The notes: generated by a model not told the origin, from the sequence alone. DNA of 64,000 nucleotides from Streptomyces sp. NBC_00306 (GCF_036169555.1 NZ_CP108032.1:496001-560000), one strand, 5' to 3'; shown: positions 24,808 to 33,673, counted from the first letter of the stretch. Translations and numbers: made by a program.

Positions 24808-25109
24808 GCGAAAGCCCCAGTTCTCGGCCGATGCCGATAGAACGGATTCGAGGACGAATCAACGCCGCGACCGCGGAGCAGAGCTCGACACGGTCGTGCG
24901 GGGGGCTGTCACAGAGTTCCCATGCGGACGAAGGTACGCGCGCACAGGGCGACCGGGCAACGGAGTTTTCCGTCATCGGTCCCGCCGCCTGCTGCCGGGT
25001 GCGCGCAACCGGACCGGGTCCGCCGTCCTGACGAACTGCGCTGTGATTCCTGTGCAGTCGGCGTTTCCACCGTCCCGAAGGCGTCAACACCGGGATCGTC
25101 CGCATGCAC
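24808..25109 (-). promoter_or_regulatory. leader of the ABC-F gene with a four-codon ORF
   Basis: On the minus strand TTGCCC (24960-24955) and TACCTT (24936-24931), 18 bases apart, form a promoter. The ATG of a tiny ORF encoding MGTL (24923-24909) begins 8 bases after the -10, so it may be leaderless. AGCCCC (24907-24902) can pair with GGGGCT (24818-24813) just before the ABC-F start. No other gene was seen between 24808 and 25109. Confidence 0.4.
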
Positions 25110-25331
25110 TCAGAAGAGGCCGTCCTGATCGATGCGCACCGCCCGGCGCCGGACCGTGCGCGGAGCTCGCCGGACGGGCGACTCGTCACCGAACAGCGGG
25201 GCCGTACCGCACTCGTCGGGCTCGGCCGGAATGGCCGCGGGCCCCGTGGGGACTGCCAACTGCAGAGGGACGTCAGGGTCGAAGTCCGCGCGCGTCATGG
25301 CCGTCCAGTCGCGGCCCGGCTGCTCGGCCAT
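25110..25331 (-). CDS. small hypothetical protein (73 aa)
   Basis: Starts MAEQPGRDWTAMTRADFDPDVPLQLAVP and ends in a basic stretch and QDGLF. The ATG at 25331 has GGGGAG eight bases upstream; a start seven codons earlier has none. It is Pro-rich, with no membrane segment. The W-x-A-M-x-R-x-x-F-D-P start resembles small Streptomyces proteins of unknown role. It is not recognised further. Confidence 0.55.
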   Translation of the reverse strand: MAEQPGRDWTAMTRADFDPDVPLQLAVPTGPAAIPAEPDECGTAPLFGDESPVRRAPRTVRRRAVRIDQDGLF

Positions 25332-25571
25332 ACGTCGTCTCCCCTCTGCCACTCGCCACCCACGCGCCGCGCGCCTGCTGCGCGGGCAGCCGCATACGGG
25401 CGGGCCGCCTCACGTGCTCGTACCCCTATCCTTCCAGTGGATCACTCATGGCCTGCGTCATCCGGGCGACCCCAGTGCTTCGGCCGGGAAGGGTTCGACA
25501 CGGCCTGACGGCTGAAAGTCCGTACGGACGCTCCCGCCGACGGATAGCGTCCCGTTCACGATGAAGGGGGC

Positions 25572-26480
25572 GTGACCGTGGCAGAACGTGCGGTTCCGGC
25601 TCGCGTGGTGGCCGCGGAGCGTGTCGCCTCCGAGACGGGATTCACGAAGAGTTGCCTTCCGGAAGTGGGCAGGTTGCTGAGTCTGGCCGCCGCTGCGAAA
25701 CCCGACGGGGTGATTGCGGAGAGCGGCACCGGCTCGGGAGTGGGCACCGCCTGGCTGCACAGTGGGCTGGGCGCCGACGCGTACCTGGTCACCGTGGAGC
25801 GGGACGAGGAGCCGGCCCGTCGAGCGGCCGATGTCTTCGCGGACGACGCACGCGTCAGCGTGCTCACCGGCGACTGGCGCTTGCTGGAGCAGCACGCCCC
25901 TTTCGACGTCTTCTTCTGCGACGGCGGCGGCAAGCGTGACGACCCACGGCGGGTCGTCGAGATGCTCGCGCCCGGTGGCCTGCTCGTCCTGGACGACTTC
26001 ACCCCGTCGCCCCATTGGCCGCCGCGTTTCGAGGGTGAAGTGGATGAACTCCGCCTGTTCTATCTCACTCATCCATCGCTGGACGCCACGGAGGTACTGA
26101 CAACACCGGGCAGTTCAGCGGTGGTTGCGGCGCGCCGCGTCCAAGTGCGCCGTCCGGCGGCAACTCGGCACAGAGGAGGACGGATCGTGGCGGCAACCTA
26201 CTACTGCGCCGACAGCGAGAACGGGCACCACATCGACGACCCGTCCGAGGACGCCCTGTTCGACCTCATCAGCGAACTCAACGACTCGGACAACACGTTC
26301 ATCGTCGTCCAGCCCCACGAGGACGACCCCGCATGGTTCGCCTCGGTGACCGTCCTCGACGAAGGGGGCTACGAGATCGTCCTGCGCGACAGCACACGAC
26401 GCGAACACAGCGTCGATACCGACACGAACATCGGCGGGATCGCCGGCGACCTCATCATCTGGCTGGCCGCCCGCAGCTAG
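25572..26480 (+). CDS. SAM-dependent methyltransferase fused to a second small domain
   Basis: 302 aa. Residues 1-195 are a class I O-methyltransferase-like domain: ESGTGSGVGTAWLHSGLG (SAM-binding glycine motif), VTVERDEEPARRA (acidic end of strand 2), DVFFCDGGGKRDD, and LLVLDDFTP. Residues 206-302 (starting at GTG 26187) form a separate acidic domain, TYYCADSENGHHIDDPSEDALFDLI to GDLIIWLAARS, resembling small immunity-like hypothetical proteins. There is no stop between them, yet GGAGG seven bases before GTG 26187 would allow the second domain to be made alone. The substrate is unknown. Confidence 0.7.
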   Translation: MTVAERAVPARVVAAERVASETGFTKSCLPEVGRLLSLAAAAKPDGVIAESGTGSGVGTAWLHSGLGADAYLVTVERDEEPARRAADVFADDARVSVLTGDWRLLEQHAPFDVFFCDGGGKRDDPRRVVEMLAPGGLLVLDDFTPSPHWPPRFEGEVDELRLFYLTHPSLDATEVLTTPGSSAVVAARRVQVRRPAATRHRGGRIVAATYYCADSENGHHIDDPSEDALFDLISELNDSDNTFIVVQPHEDDPAWFASVTVLDEGGYEIVLRDSTRREHSVDTDTNIGGIAGDLIIWLAARS

Positions 26481-26666
26481 CCGGACCGGCCGACTCAGCG
26501 GTCCAGCATCTTCTGAACGCCCTGGGGACGGCGTGCGACCGCTGGTCGTCAGGTCATCGCGAGGGCGCGCAGATAAGCGGCTCGCGCCGGCATGGCCGAG
26601 CCTGCCGATCGACGGCTCGGCGTCCGGCGCCGGGCGGGCGTGCCGGCACGTCCCGTCGCCATCGGC

Positions 26667-26798
26667 TCACCCCCATACGAACAGCACCGTCCCGACGAGA
26701 ATGGGAATGCCCCGTACGCCGATCGTCAGGCAACTCGTGCGGCGGAGCAGGCGGTTGAGGATCGCCGGCCTCGCGCCGTCCCGGTCGTCCGGTGCCAT
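26667..26798 (-). CDS. tiny single-pass membrane protein (43 aa)
   Basis: MAPDDRDGARPAILNRLLRR followed by one hydrophobic helix (GVRGIPILVGTVLFVWG). GGGGAGG lies ten bases before the ATG. The basic stretch ahead of the helix fits an N-in topology. Too short for family recognition; codon use is GC-rich as expected of a real gene. Confidence 0.4.
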   Translation of the reverse strand: MAPDDRDGARPAILNRLLRRTSCLTIGVRGIPILVGTVLFVWG

Positions 26799-26955
26799 GC
26801 CGCTTAGCCTCCCCGGGACGGCGGCCCACTGGCCCGGCGGACCCCGCTCCCGCCCGCGGAACCTGGCAGATCGCGGTCCGGCGCGCTATGCTCGCCGCGA
26901 TGATCACTCATTCTGTTCACAGATTGGGGGTCCCGTCCGCGCAAGGTGAGTGCTG

Positions 26956-28362
26956 ATGCTCACTCAGATCGCGAACGGGGATTCCCGCCTTTCCTTCTGG
27001 CTGCGCGTGCGTGACTATGCCGTGCCGCCGTCCATGATCGAGACTGCGACCGCCCGCCGCCATGCCGGGGACTGGGCAGGCGCGTGCGCCGCCGCAGGCA
27101 TCGATGTCGACCTCGATATGCGCTCCGTGGCCCGCACTCATGGCCGCGAGCTCGCGACCCGGATCCGGGCCGATCTCCGCCATCTGGCCCCCGACTTGCT
27201 GCGCTGGCACATGCCGAGGGTCGCTCCCGACGGACTGCTGCGCCCAGGTCTGACCATTGTCCTCGCCCGGTACGACGCTGCCGGGCAGAACGACGGATCG
27301 ACTGTGCAACTGGTGGTCCGCACTCCGCCTGCCTGGGCGGACGGCGGTCAGCGGATCAGCCTCGCCCTGTGGGACGGAGCCCATGCCGAGCCCGGCGCCC
27401 GACGGCATCCGCACCCCCATCCCGACCGGCGGTTCCGCCTCGACCTGCACCGGCACCTCTGGGACGCGCGCAGGACCGATGAGCTGCGGGTCCGCTCCGG
27501 CGCGGGTGCGCTGTCCGCCGACTTCCCTCCCCCGGATCCGGATCCGGATCCGTCGGGGGTGGTGCCGCGGGAGCTCCGGTGTGCCGTTGACCGATGGGCG
27601 GACGAGGCGGCGATCCTGCTGCGCGCCGAGGGGCGGACGGACGGCACGGTCGCCGTGAGGTTCGGCGGACGGCGCAGACTGCTGCTGGAGCCCGCCGCGG
27701 ACAGGGACGGCCCCGGACCGTCCACCCTGCGGATCACGCCGGCGCCGGCCGACGGCGACATCTCGACCCTGCCCGTCCTGCCCGACGCGGCGACCTGGGT
27801 GCTGCCCGATCTGGACCTGATCCGCACCCGTTCGATCGAGGCCGGCCGGCTGCACCCCCTGGTCGCCTCGGCACTCGTACCCGGCCATGCGCCGGCGGCA
27901 GGCTCCCCCGTTCCCACCAGCGCGGGACAGCCACACCTGGTGGAGTGCCGGGGAGTTCGGCATCGGGTCGGTCTGGTCGACGGGGTCCTCGTGCCCCTGG
28001 ACCACGACCCCGCCGAGACCCTCCGGGAAGAACTGCTGGTCGCACTGACCGGTACCCCCCTTCCCTGCCTGCGGTTCATCGACCAGGCACATCGTCGGCC
28101 GGACTGTCTGGTCGGCGTGCGCGAACGTCTGGAGCACGGTGACACCGCCGGTGCGCTGGCCGTCGTCGAGGGCCTGCTGGGCTGCGAGGCCGTGCTGCGT
28201 GACGGCGCTCTCAGGGACGCGCTGGAGGCGGCCGCGCAGCGTCGGATCGCCTACGGCATCTACCGGGCAGGCCTGGTCGGCCCCGGGCCCGACCGCCTCC
28301 GCCCGGGGCCCGCTCGTCCCCGTGACCTGCGCTCCCGCCCGCGCCACACCACCGCACGCTGA
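26956..28362 (+). CDS. unrecognised protein of the MoxR/VWA locus (468 aa)
   Basis: A soluble protein starting MLTQIANGDSRLSFWLRVRDYAVPPSMIE. It has no membrane segment or signal peptide. Segments such as ATARRHAGDWAGACAAAGIDVDLD look like helical repeats; the middle has a PDPDPDPSG linker encoded by a GGATCC triple repeat (27534-27553), and the tail is Arg/Pro-rich. The ATG at 26956 follows AAGGTGAG; GTG 26950 is the alternative. It lies 61 bases before a MoxR ATPase and a VWA protein on the same strand and is probably the substrate adaptor or effector of that pair. No family was recognised. Confidence 0.7.
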   Translation: MLTQIANGDSRLSFWLRVRDYAVPPSMIETATARRHAGDWAGACAAAGIDVDLDMRSVARTHGRELATRIRADLRHLAPDLLRWHMPRVAPDGLLRPGLTIVLARYDAAGQNDGSTVQLVVRTPPAWADGGQRISLALWDGAHAEPGARRHPHPHPDRRFRLDLHRHLWDARRTDELRVRSGAGALSADFPPPDPDPDPSGVVPRELRCAVDRWADEAAILLRAEGRTDGTVAVRFGGRRRLLLEPAADRDGPGPSTLRITPAPADGDISTLPVLPDAATWVLPDLDLIRTRSIEAGRLHPLVASALVPGHAPAAGSPVPTSAGQPHLVECRGVRHRVGLVDGVLVPLDHDPAETLREELLVALTGTPLPCLRFIDQAHRRPDCLVGVRERLEHGDTAGALAVVEGLLGCEAVLRDGALRDALEAAAQRRIAYGIYRAGLVGPGPDRLRPGPARPRDLRSRPRHTTAR

Positions 28363-28423
28363 CCCGGGGACCTCGGTCCTCCGCACCCACTCGCCCCGTC
28401 ACGAACCCCAAAGGTGATCAGAC

Positions 28424-29695
28424 ATGCCCACATGCACCCCGTCCGCCACTGCCTCCACCGGCACACTCCCCGACGACCCCTCCCACGCTTCCCAGCTCGA
28501 CGTCGCCGGTGAGTTGCTGACGCTGCTGCGCGATACCACCACCGAACCGCGTCCCGACACACAACTGGAGGCACTCACGCTCGCCGTGGCCGCCGACCTG
28601 CCCGTCGTCCTGTGGGGCGAGCCGGGGATCGGCAAGACCGCGGCCCTGACACAACTCGCCGCGGCTCTGGACCTTCCGCTGACCACGGTGATCGCCAGTG
28701 TGCACGAGCCCTCCGACTTCTCGGGTCTGCCCATCGTCGGGGACGATCCGGCGGAACAGGGTGTCCCGATGGCCCCGCCGGACTGGGCGGTGCGACTCGT
28801 ACGGGCAGGCAAAGGGCTGCTGTTCCTGGACGAACTGTCCACGGCGCCACCGGCCGTTCAGGCCGCCCTGCTGCGTCTTGTGCTGGAGCGGCGGATCGGC
28901 TCCCTCCAACTGCCGCCCAGCGTACGGATCGTGGCCGCCGCCAACCCTCGGTCCTCGGCAGCGGACGGCTGGGAGCTGAGTCCGCCGCTGGCCAACCGTT
29001 TCGTCCATCTCCAGTGGACCCACGACCACGAGGTGGTGGTACGCGGCCTCGGTGGGACGTGGCCGCGGGCCACACTGCCCCGGCTCGACCCGGCGAGATT
29101 GCCGGACGCCGTGGACTTCGCCCGCCGCGCGGTGTGCGGGCTGCTCGCCGCCCGCCCGGGTCTCGTGCACCGGCTGCCCAGCAACGACATGCGCAGGGGC
29201 GGACCGTGGCCGTCACCGCGGAGCTGGGAGATGACCCTGTGTCTGATCGCTTTCGCGACCGCGGCCGGCTGCTCCCGGGAAGTACTCTCCCTGCTGGTCA
29301 GGGGCACCGTGGGCGACGGTCCGGGGCTGGAGCTGCTGGCCGGTCTCGACCGGATGGACCTCCCCGATCCCGAGGTGCTGCTCGCCGACCCGGCGAGCGC
29401 GGTCCTGCCCGAACGGGGAGATCTGCGCCAGGCCGTGCTCGACGGTGTCGTGCAGGCGGTCCGCACCCGGCCGGAGAAGTCCCGCTGGGACGCGGCCTGG
29501 GCGCTGCTGGTCAGGGCGTTGGAGACGGGAGCTCCGGATCTGGTGGTGGTCCCCGCGACCACCCTCGCGTCGCTGCGCCGCGAGGACTGGGACGTACCGA
29601 CGTCGATCGAAGGCCTCGCCGGAGTGGTGTCCCTGTCCCGGCGAGCCGACAAGGCGGCGGCCCGTGCCGCGGTCGCCACGCGGGCCGGACGATGA
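28424..29695 (+). CDS. MoxR-type AAA+ ATPase
   Basis: 423 aa. Walker A GEPGIGKT (65-72), Walker B LLFLDEL (132-138), sensor-1 like AAANPRSS, and an arginine-finger-like ANRFVHL. The C-terminal lid domain follows. MoxR ATPases act as chaperones that load metals or remodel complexes together with VWA proteins. AAGGTGATCAG is the ribosome binding site. The gene is coupled to the VWA gene (ATGA). The sequence has no sign of a fused domain. Confidence 0.85.
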   Translation: MPTCTPSATASTGTLPDDPSHASQLDVAGELLTLLRDTTTEPRPDTQLEALTLAVAADLPVVLWGEPGIGKTAALTQLAAALDLPLTTVIASVHEPSDFSGLPIVGDDPAEQGVPMAPPDWAVRLVRAGKGLLFLDELSTAPPAVQAALLRLVLERRIGSLQLPPSVRIVAAANPRSSAADGWELSPPLANRFVHLQWTHDHEVVVRGLGGTWPRATLPRLDPARLPDAVDFARRAVCGLLAARPGLVHRLPSNDMRRGGPWPSPRSWEMTLCLIAFATAAGCSREVLSLLVRGTVGDGPGLELLAGLDRMDLPDPEVLLADPASAVLPERGDLRQAVLDGVVQAVRTRPEKSRWDAAWALLVRALETGAPDLVVVPATTLASLRREDWDVPTSIEGLAGVVSLSRRADKAAARAAVATRAGR

Positions 29696-30948
29696 TGCCG
29701 GACGCACCGAGGACACTGGACCTCGACAAACTCTTCGCCGCCCGGCTTCAGGCCGCCCGGGCCCGGCCGTACCTGGCGACCGCACTCTTCGCCCTGCACA
29801 CCGTGGAGTCGCGGACGGTACCCACGATGGCCGTGGACCGGCACTGGCGGTGCTATGTCTCACCGGCCTTCGTGGCACGGACGCCGGTGGAGGAACTGGC
29901 CGGGGTGTGGGTGCACGAGGTGTCGCACCTGCTGCGCGACCATCACGGCCGCAGTGACCGGGTCGCCAAGGAGCGGGGGCTGACCGGTCCGGGGGAACGG
30001 CTGCGGATGAACATCGCCGCGGACTGCGAGATCAACGACGACGCCTTCGGTGACGGGCTGGTCCGGCCCGACGGCGCGGTCGATCCGGAGCTTCTGGGGC
30101 TCCCCGAGGGGGAGTTGATGGAGGACTATCTGCGCCAGTTCGGGCTCGGGCCGCGTACGCAGAGCATGACCTGGCTCGACTGCGGCAGTGGCGCCGACGG
30201 ACTGGCACGGGAGTGGGAACTGGGACCGGACGGCGCGCACGGCCTCAGCGACCAGGAACGTGACGCGGTCCGGTTCCGGGTGGCGCAGGGCATCACCGGC
30301 CGTCCGGGGAGCGCGCCCAAGGGATGGCGGCGATGGGCGGAGGAAGCCTTCCACCCGCCGCAACCGTGGCGGGAGTTGCTGGGGGCGGCGGTGCGTTCGG
30401 CGGCCTCCGCCGCCGGTGCGGGCGAGGACTACACCTACGGCCGGCCGTCGCGGCGTTCGGCCGGCGTGCCGGGCGCCGTCCTGCCGAGCCTGCGGCGCGT
30501 GCCGCCCCGGGTCGCCGTGGTCATCGACACGTCCGGGTCGGTCAGTGATGCCGAACTGGGCAGCGCGCTCCTCGAAGTCGCCGCGATCTCCCGTGCCGTG
30601 GGCGGCCGCCGCGACCTGGTCACCGTGGTGCCGTGCGACGCGGCGGCCGAGTTCGCGCACTCGCTGTGCCGCGCCGAGGGAATTCCACTCATGGGCGGCG
30701 GCGGTACGGATCTGCGTACGGGCTTCGCCAAGGCACTCCGCACGCGACCCCGGCCGGACGTCGTCGTGGCCCTCACCGACGGACAGACGCCGTGGCCCGA
30801 CACGCGACCACCGTGCCGGACGGTGGTGGGTCTGTTCCCTCGGCAGACGCGCGCGACCTGGGACGAGGACGATCCGGACTATGTGCCGGACTCGCCACCG
30901 GCGTGGGCGCGAGTCACGCACATCGGGTCCGGCCCCGGGGTCCGGTGA
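29692..30948 (+). CDS. VWA-like protein with HExxH motif (DUF2201 type)
   Basis: 418 aa, start ATGATG overlapping the MoxR stop. The N-terminal half carries HEVSHLL (His75-Glu76-x-x-His79), a zinc-metallopeptidase-like motif, with more His and Asp residues after it. The C-terminal half is a von Willebrand A-like domain with the MIDAS motif DTSGSVS, GGGGTDLR and VVALTDGQTP. The order matches the DUF2201 family, which is paired with MoxR ATPases. Together they should act on a protein target, maybe the first gene's product. Whether the HExxH is catalytic is open. Confidence 0.85.
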   Translation: MMPDAPRTLDLDKLFAARLQAARARPYLATALFALHTVESRTVPTMAVDRHWRCYVSPAFVARTPVEELAGVWVHEVSHLLRDHHGRSDRVAKERGLTGPGERLRMNIAADCEINDDAFGDGLVRPDGAVDPELLGLPEGELMEDYLRQFGLGPRTQSMTWLDCGSGADGLAREWELGPDGAHGLSDQERDAVRFRVAQGITGRPGSAPKGWRRWAEEAFHPPQPWRELLGAAVRSAASAAGAGEDYTYGRPSRRSAGVPGAVLPSLRRVPPRVAVVIDTSGSVSDAELGSALLEVAAISRAVGGRRDLVTVVPCDAAAEFAHSLCRAEGIPLMGGGGTDLRTGFAKALRTRPRPDVVVALTDGQTPWPDTRPPCRTVVGLFPRQTRATWDEDDPDYVPDSPPAWARVTHIGSGPGVR

Positions 30949-31047
30949 GCCCGCCCGGGCCGGCAGCCGATCGCGCCGGCGCGAGTCGGCGTCCGAGGTC
31001 CTGCGGTCACGCGCACCACAGGCAACCTGCGCGCGCGGAAGGCCTGT

Positions 31048-31455
31048 TCAGTCGATGACCGCGGTGGCTTCGACCTCGACGAGATGGTCGGGTACGTCCA
31101 GTGCCGCGACTCCCAGCAGCGTGCCCGGCGGCACCGGGGTGCCCCCGAGCTTCTCGGCTGCCCGGGCAACCCCTTCAAGGAACAGGGGCATCTTGTCGGG
31201 GGTCCAGTCGACGACGTAGACGGTCAGTTTCGCCACGTCGTCGAAGGATCCACCGGCCGCGGCCAGCGCGGTGCCGACATTGAGGTAGCACTGCTCGACC
31301 TGAGCGGCGAGATCACCTTCGCCGACCGTGGTCCCCTCGGCGTCCCAGGCGACCTGGCCGGCGATGAAGACCAGCTTCGACCCGGTCGCGATCGACACCT
31401 GCCGGTAGGCATCGATCTGCGGCAATCCGCTGGGGTTCACCAGGGTGATGGCCAT
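31048..31455 (-). CDS. RidA family (YjgF) enamine/imine deaminase
   Basis: 135 aa. Typical segments: ATGSKLVFIAGQVAWDAEG, LAAQVEQCYLNVGTALAAAGGSFDDVAKLTVYVVDW, and LLGVAALDVPDHLVEVEATAVI. RidA proteins hydrolyse reactive enamines and imines; the last strand carries the conserved Glu, but the usual Arg of the strict RidA group is not obvious, so it may be one of the Rid2-7 groups. The ATG at 31455 has AAGGAGG eight bases upstream. It is divergent from an HxlR regulator. Confidence 0.85.
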   Translation of the reverse strand: MAITLVNPSGLPQIDAYRQVSIATGSKLVFIAGQVAWDAEGTTVGEGDLAAQVEQCYLNVGTALAAAGGSFDDVAKLTVYVVDWTPDKMPLFLEGVARAAEKLGGTPVPPGTLLGVAALDVPDHLVEVEATAVID

Positions 31456-31528
31456 GCTGCCCGCCTCCTTGTTCATGACGGGCCCAGGGGCCCGCTGTCA
31501 CCGGACCGGGGTACTCCCGGTCTCTTGT

Positions 31529-31557
31529 GGTTACTCAGGAACTGTAGGAGAGTGACC
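31529..31557. promoter_or_regulatory. inverted repeat between ridA-like and hxlR-like genes
   Basis: GGTTACTC (31529-31536) and GAGTGACC (31550-31557) are inverted repeats with one mismatch, 13 bases apart. The position between two divergent genes suggests an HxlR operator. Confidence 0.5.
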
Positions 31558-31599
31558 GCTGACGTGGAAGAACGCACTTTTCGGTGACTGGGGAACCTG

Positions 31600-31980
31600 A
31601 TGGTGACCAAGCAGTTCAGCGGCTCGCCCGACGAAGCGGACCTCAGGCGCGCGGATTCGCTGGCGCGGGAGATCTTCTCGGACGTCGCCAACAAGTGGGC
31701 GCTCCTGATCATCGAGGCCCTCGGGGAGCACACCCTGCGCTTCGGCGAGATACGGAACGAGATCGAGGGCATCAGCCACAAGATGCTCACCCAGAACTTG
31801 CGCATGCTGGAGCGCAACGGCCTCATCGAGCGGACAGTGCACCCCGTCGTGCCGCCGCGGGTCGAGTACACCCTCACCGAGCCGGGCCAGGCCCTGCGGG
31901 TGACGATCGACGGCATGTGCGACTGGACCCACCGCTACCTCGGCCACATCGAGGCCTCGCGCCGCCGCTTCACCCCGTGA
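31600..31980 (+). CDS. HxlR-family transcriptional regulator
   Basis: 126 aa. The HxlR winged helix: IFSDVANKWALLIIEALGEHTLRFGEIRNEIEGISHKMLTQNLRMLERNGLIERTVHPVVPPRVEYTLT. No Cys near the usual redox position is present, so it is not of the HypR/formaldehyde-type with that residue. It should repress the divergent RidA gene. Its last 11 bases overlap the convergent gene on the minus strand. Confidence 0.85.
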   Translation: MVTKQFSGSPDEADLRRADSLAREIFSDVANKWALLIIEALGEHTLRFGEIRNEIEGISHKMLTQNLRMLERNGLIERTVHPVVPPRVEYTLTEPGQALRVTIDGMCDWTHRYLGHIEASRRRFTP

Positions 31981-32983
31981 GGGGGGACTCGCGGGCGTCG
32001 ATCATCCCGTGCATCACCGACACGGGCAGCGCGGGATTCCCGGCCGCACGCTCGCGGTCCCGCAGGAGTCCGATCAGCGTTCGTGCGGGCAGGCACGGAT
32101 TCCCGGCGGCCTCGAGGCGCACGGACGACCGGGGGTCGTCGGTCAGTCGTACGGCGGATGCGGCGGACAGCCGAGGGTCGCTCGCGGCCCGCGCCCGTAC
32201 CTCCTCGTCGGGGTCCCGGCTGAACCGCTCCACCAATTCGGCCGTGGAGTCGGGGTCGTCCAACGCCAGCAGGCGCATCCGTGGATGAGGGTCGTCCGCG
32301 TACCGCAGCAGACCTGTGCGGGGAAAGTTGGGGTGCCCGTGCGGCCGGCCGGGATGGGCCCTGCCCAGCAACCGCCGCAGGACGTCTTCGGGCGCGGCCC
32401 TGTTGCCTCCCAGCCCCTCCATCCAGGAGGCGTACAGCTGCTCGGTGGGACGCGGCCCGTTCAGCAACGAGGCCCAGGCGGCCGCCCGTTCCTGAGGGCT
32501 CTCCCTGGCCGCGGCCCGAGCGGTCTCCTCCTGCCACTGCCCCACCCGGTCCTTCGCGAGGAGCCAGGTCTCGTACTCCTCGCTCGTCATCCCGAGGATC
32601 GCGTCCCCGTCGGTCGCCGCCGTGAGGAACTCCGCCAACCCCGGCCTGTCCCCCAGCGTCCCCGCGAGGTCCCACGAGTGGGCCAGGCGGACGCGCGTCC
32701 ATCCCCCACCCGCACCGCCCGGCGCGGAGATCAGGAAGTCGCCGTCCTCGCCGATCACTCCGCACTCCACGGCGAGGCGGAACCACTGAGCGTTCAACTC
32801 GGCGACGAGGTCCGGCCGGCCGTGCCTTACTGCGACGGTCGGCTCCGCGTTGCCCGCCACAACAGGACGCATGGCGACCCACGTCGGCAGGACGTCGTCG
32901 CCGCGACCGTCACCCACGATCTCCAGACCCGCCCTCGTGAGCAGCTGTGCGTACTCGTCTCCCCCGGCGTTCATGCGAGCCAT
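31970..32983 (-). CDS. hypothetical protein with HEAT-like C-terminal repeats
   Basis: 337 aa. The N-terminal half is acidic and globular with an LLTRAGLEIVGDG start. The C-terminal 130 residues repeat a motif of the form LLRYADDPHPRMRLLAL, ELVERFSRDPDEEVRARAASDPRLSAASAVRLTDDPRSSVRLEAAGNPCLP, i.e. helical units with D-P turns like bacterial leucine-rich-variant or HEAT repeats. These bind proteins; no catalytic site seen. It overlaps the HxlR gene end to end. Unrecognised as a whole. Confidence 0.7.
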   Translation of the reverse strand: MARMNAGGDEYAQLLTRAGLEIVGDGRGDDVLPTWVAMRPVVAGNAEPTVAVRHGRPDLVAELNAQWFRLAVECGVIGEDGDFLISAPGGAGGGWTRVRLAHSWDLAGTLGDRPGLAEFLTAATDGDAILGMTSEEYETWLLAKDRVGQWQEETARAAARESPQERAAAWASLLNGPRPTEQLYASWMEGLGGNRAAPEDVLRRLLGRAHPGRPHGHPNFPRTGLLRYADDPHPRMRLLALDDPDSTAELVERFSRDPDEEVRARAASDPRLSAASAVRLTDDPRSSVRLEAAGNPCLPARTLIGLLRDRERAAGNPALPVSVMHGMIDARESPLTG

Positions 32984-33035
32984 CGTGCCGGACCGCGGCG
33001 AGCGACCCGTACGGGGGCCTCACCCGGTGCGGTGC

Positions 33036-33623
33036 TCAGTCCCCCGGTGCCTCCAGGACTCTGGCAGTGAACGCCGCCAGGCGGTCTCTCATCTGCTGAC
33101 GCGTCATCCCCTGCCGGCCCACGAGGTGTTCGACGAGGTCGGCCCGGGTCACGGCCAGCAGTGCGTGCGCGGTGAACTCGCTGTCCGCGAGTCCGGGAAT
33201 CCGCTCCAGCGCGGCCCGGAGCGTGCCGTGCCAGCGTTCGTAGTGTTCCGCCGCGTAAGGGCTGTCGCCGCCGGTCCCTTCCAGCGCCAGCGCGAGATGG
33301 CGGTTGTCGATCTTGAAGCACAGGATGGCGTCGAGGAGGGCGGGCACGCGCTGAAGCGGCGGAGCGGCCGGGCCCAACGGCGACTCCCCCTGCTCGGCGG
33401 CGTGTCTGACCGGTGCGAGGCGCATTTCGTACAGCGCACGGATCAGGCCGGTGCGGTCGCCGAAGCCGCGGAAGAGCGTCGCCTTCCCGACGCCGGCCGC
33501 TGCCGCGATGTCGGCCATGGTGACCGCCTCGGGGCTCGCGCAGCGGGCGAAGAGTGCGTCGGCGGCCGCGAGGACGGCCTCACGGTTGCGCGTCGCGTCC
33601 GCGCGGGGTTTGCGGTCGGGCAT
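33036..33623 (-). CDS. TetR-family regulator
   Basis: 195 aa. N-terminal helix-turn-helix: NREAVLAAADALFARCASPEAVTMADIAAAAGVGKATLFRGFGDRTGLIRALYE. The C-terminal part is an all-helical ligand domain. AAGGAGGAG precedes the ATG; the longer frame to 33944 lies over the divergent gene. Two matching palindromes between it and the SnoaL/NmrA genes are its likely operators, so it should repress that pair. Confidence 0.85.
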   Translation of the reverse strand: MPDRKPRADATRNREAVLAAADALFARCASPEAVTMADIAAAAGVGKATLFRGFGDRTGLIRALYEMRLAPVRHAAEQGESPLGPAAPPLQRVPALLDAILCFKIDNRHLALALEGTGGDSPYAAEHYERWHGTLRAALERIPGLADSEFTAHALLAVTRADLVEHLVGRQGMTRQQMRDRLAAFTARVLEAPGD

Positions 33624-33641
33624 GCGGCTCCTCCTTGCAAA

Positions 33642-33658
33642 GCGGACCACGGGTCCGT
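33642..33658. promoter_or_regulatory. TetR operator 1
   Basis: GCGGACCACGGGTCCGT: seven-base arms around ACG, one mismatch. It lies 19 bases before the TetR start, where it can block that gene. Confidence 0.7.
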
Positions 33659-33673
33659 ATTGTCGAACACGAA

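Noticed and set aside
28424..30948. MoxR and VWA genes considered as magnesium/cobalt chelatase
   Set aside because: No ChlH/CobN-like large subunit and the VWA protein has an HExxH N-terminal half typical of DUF2201.
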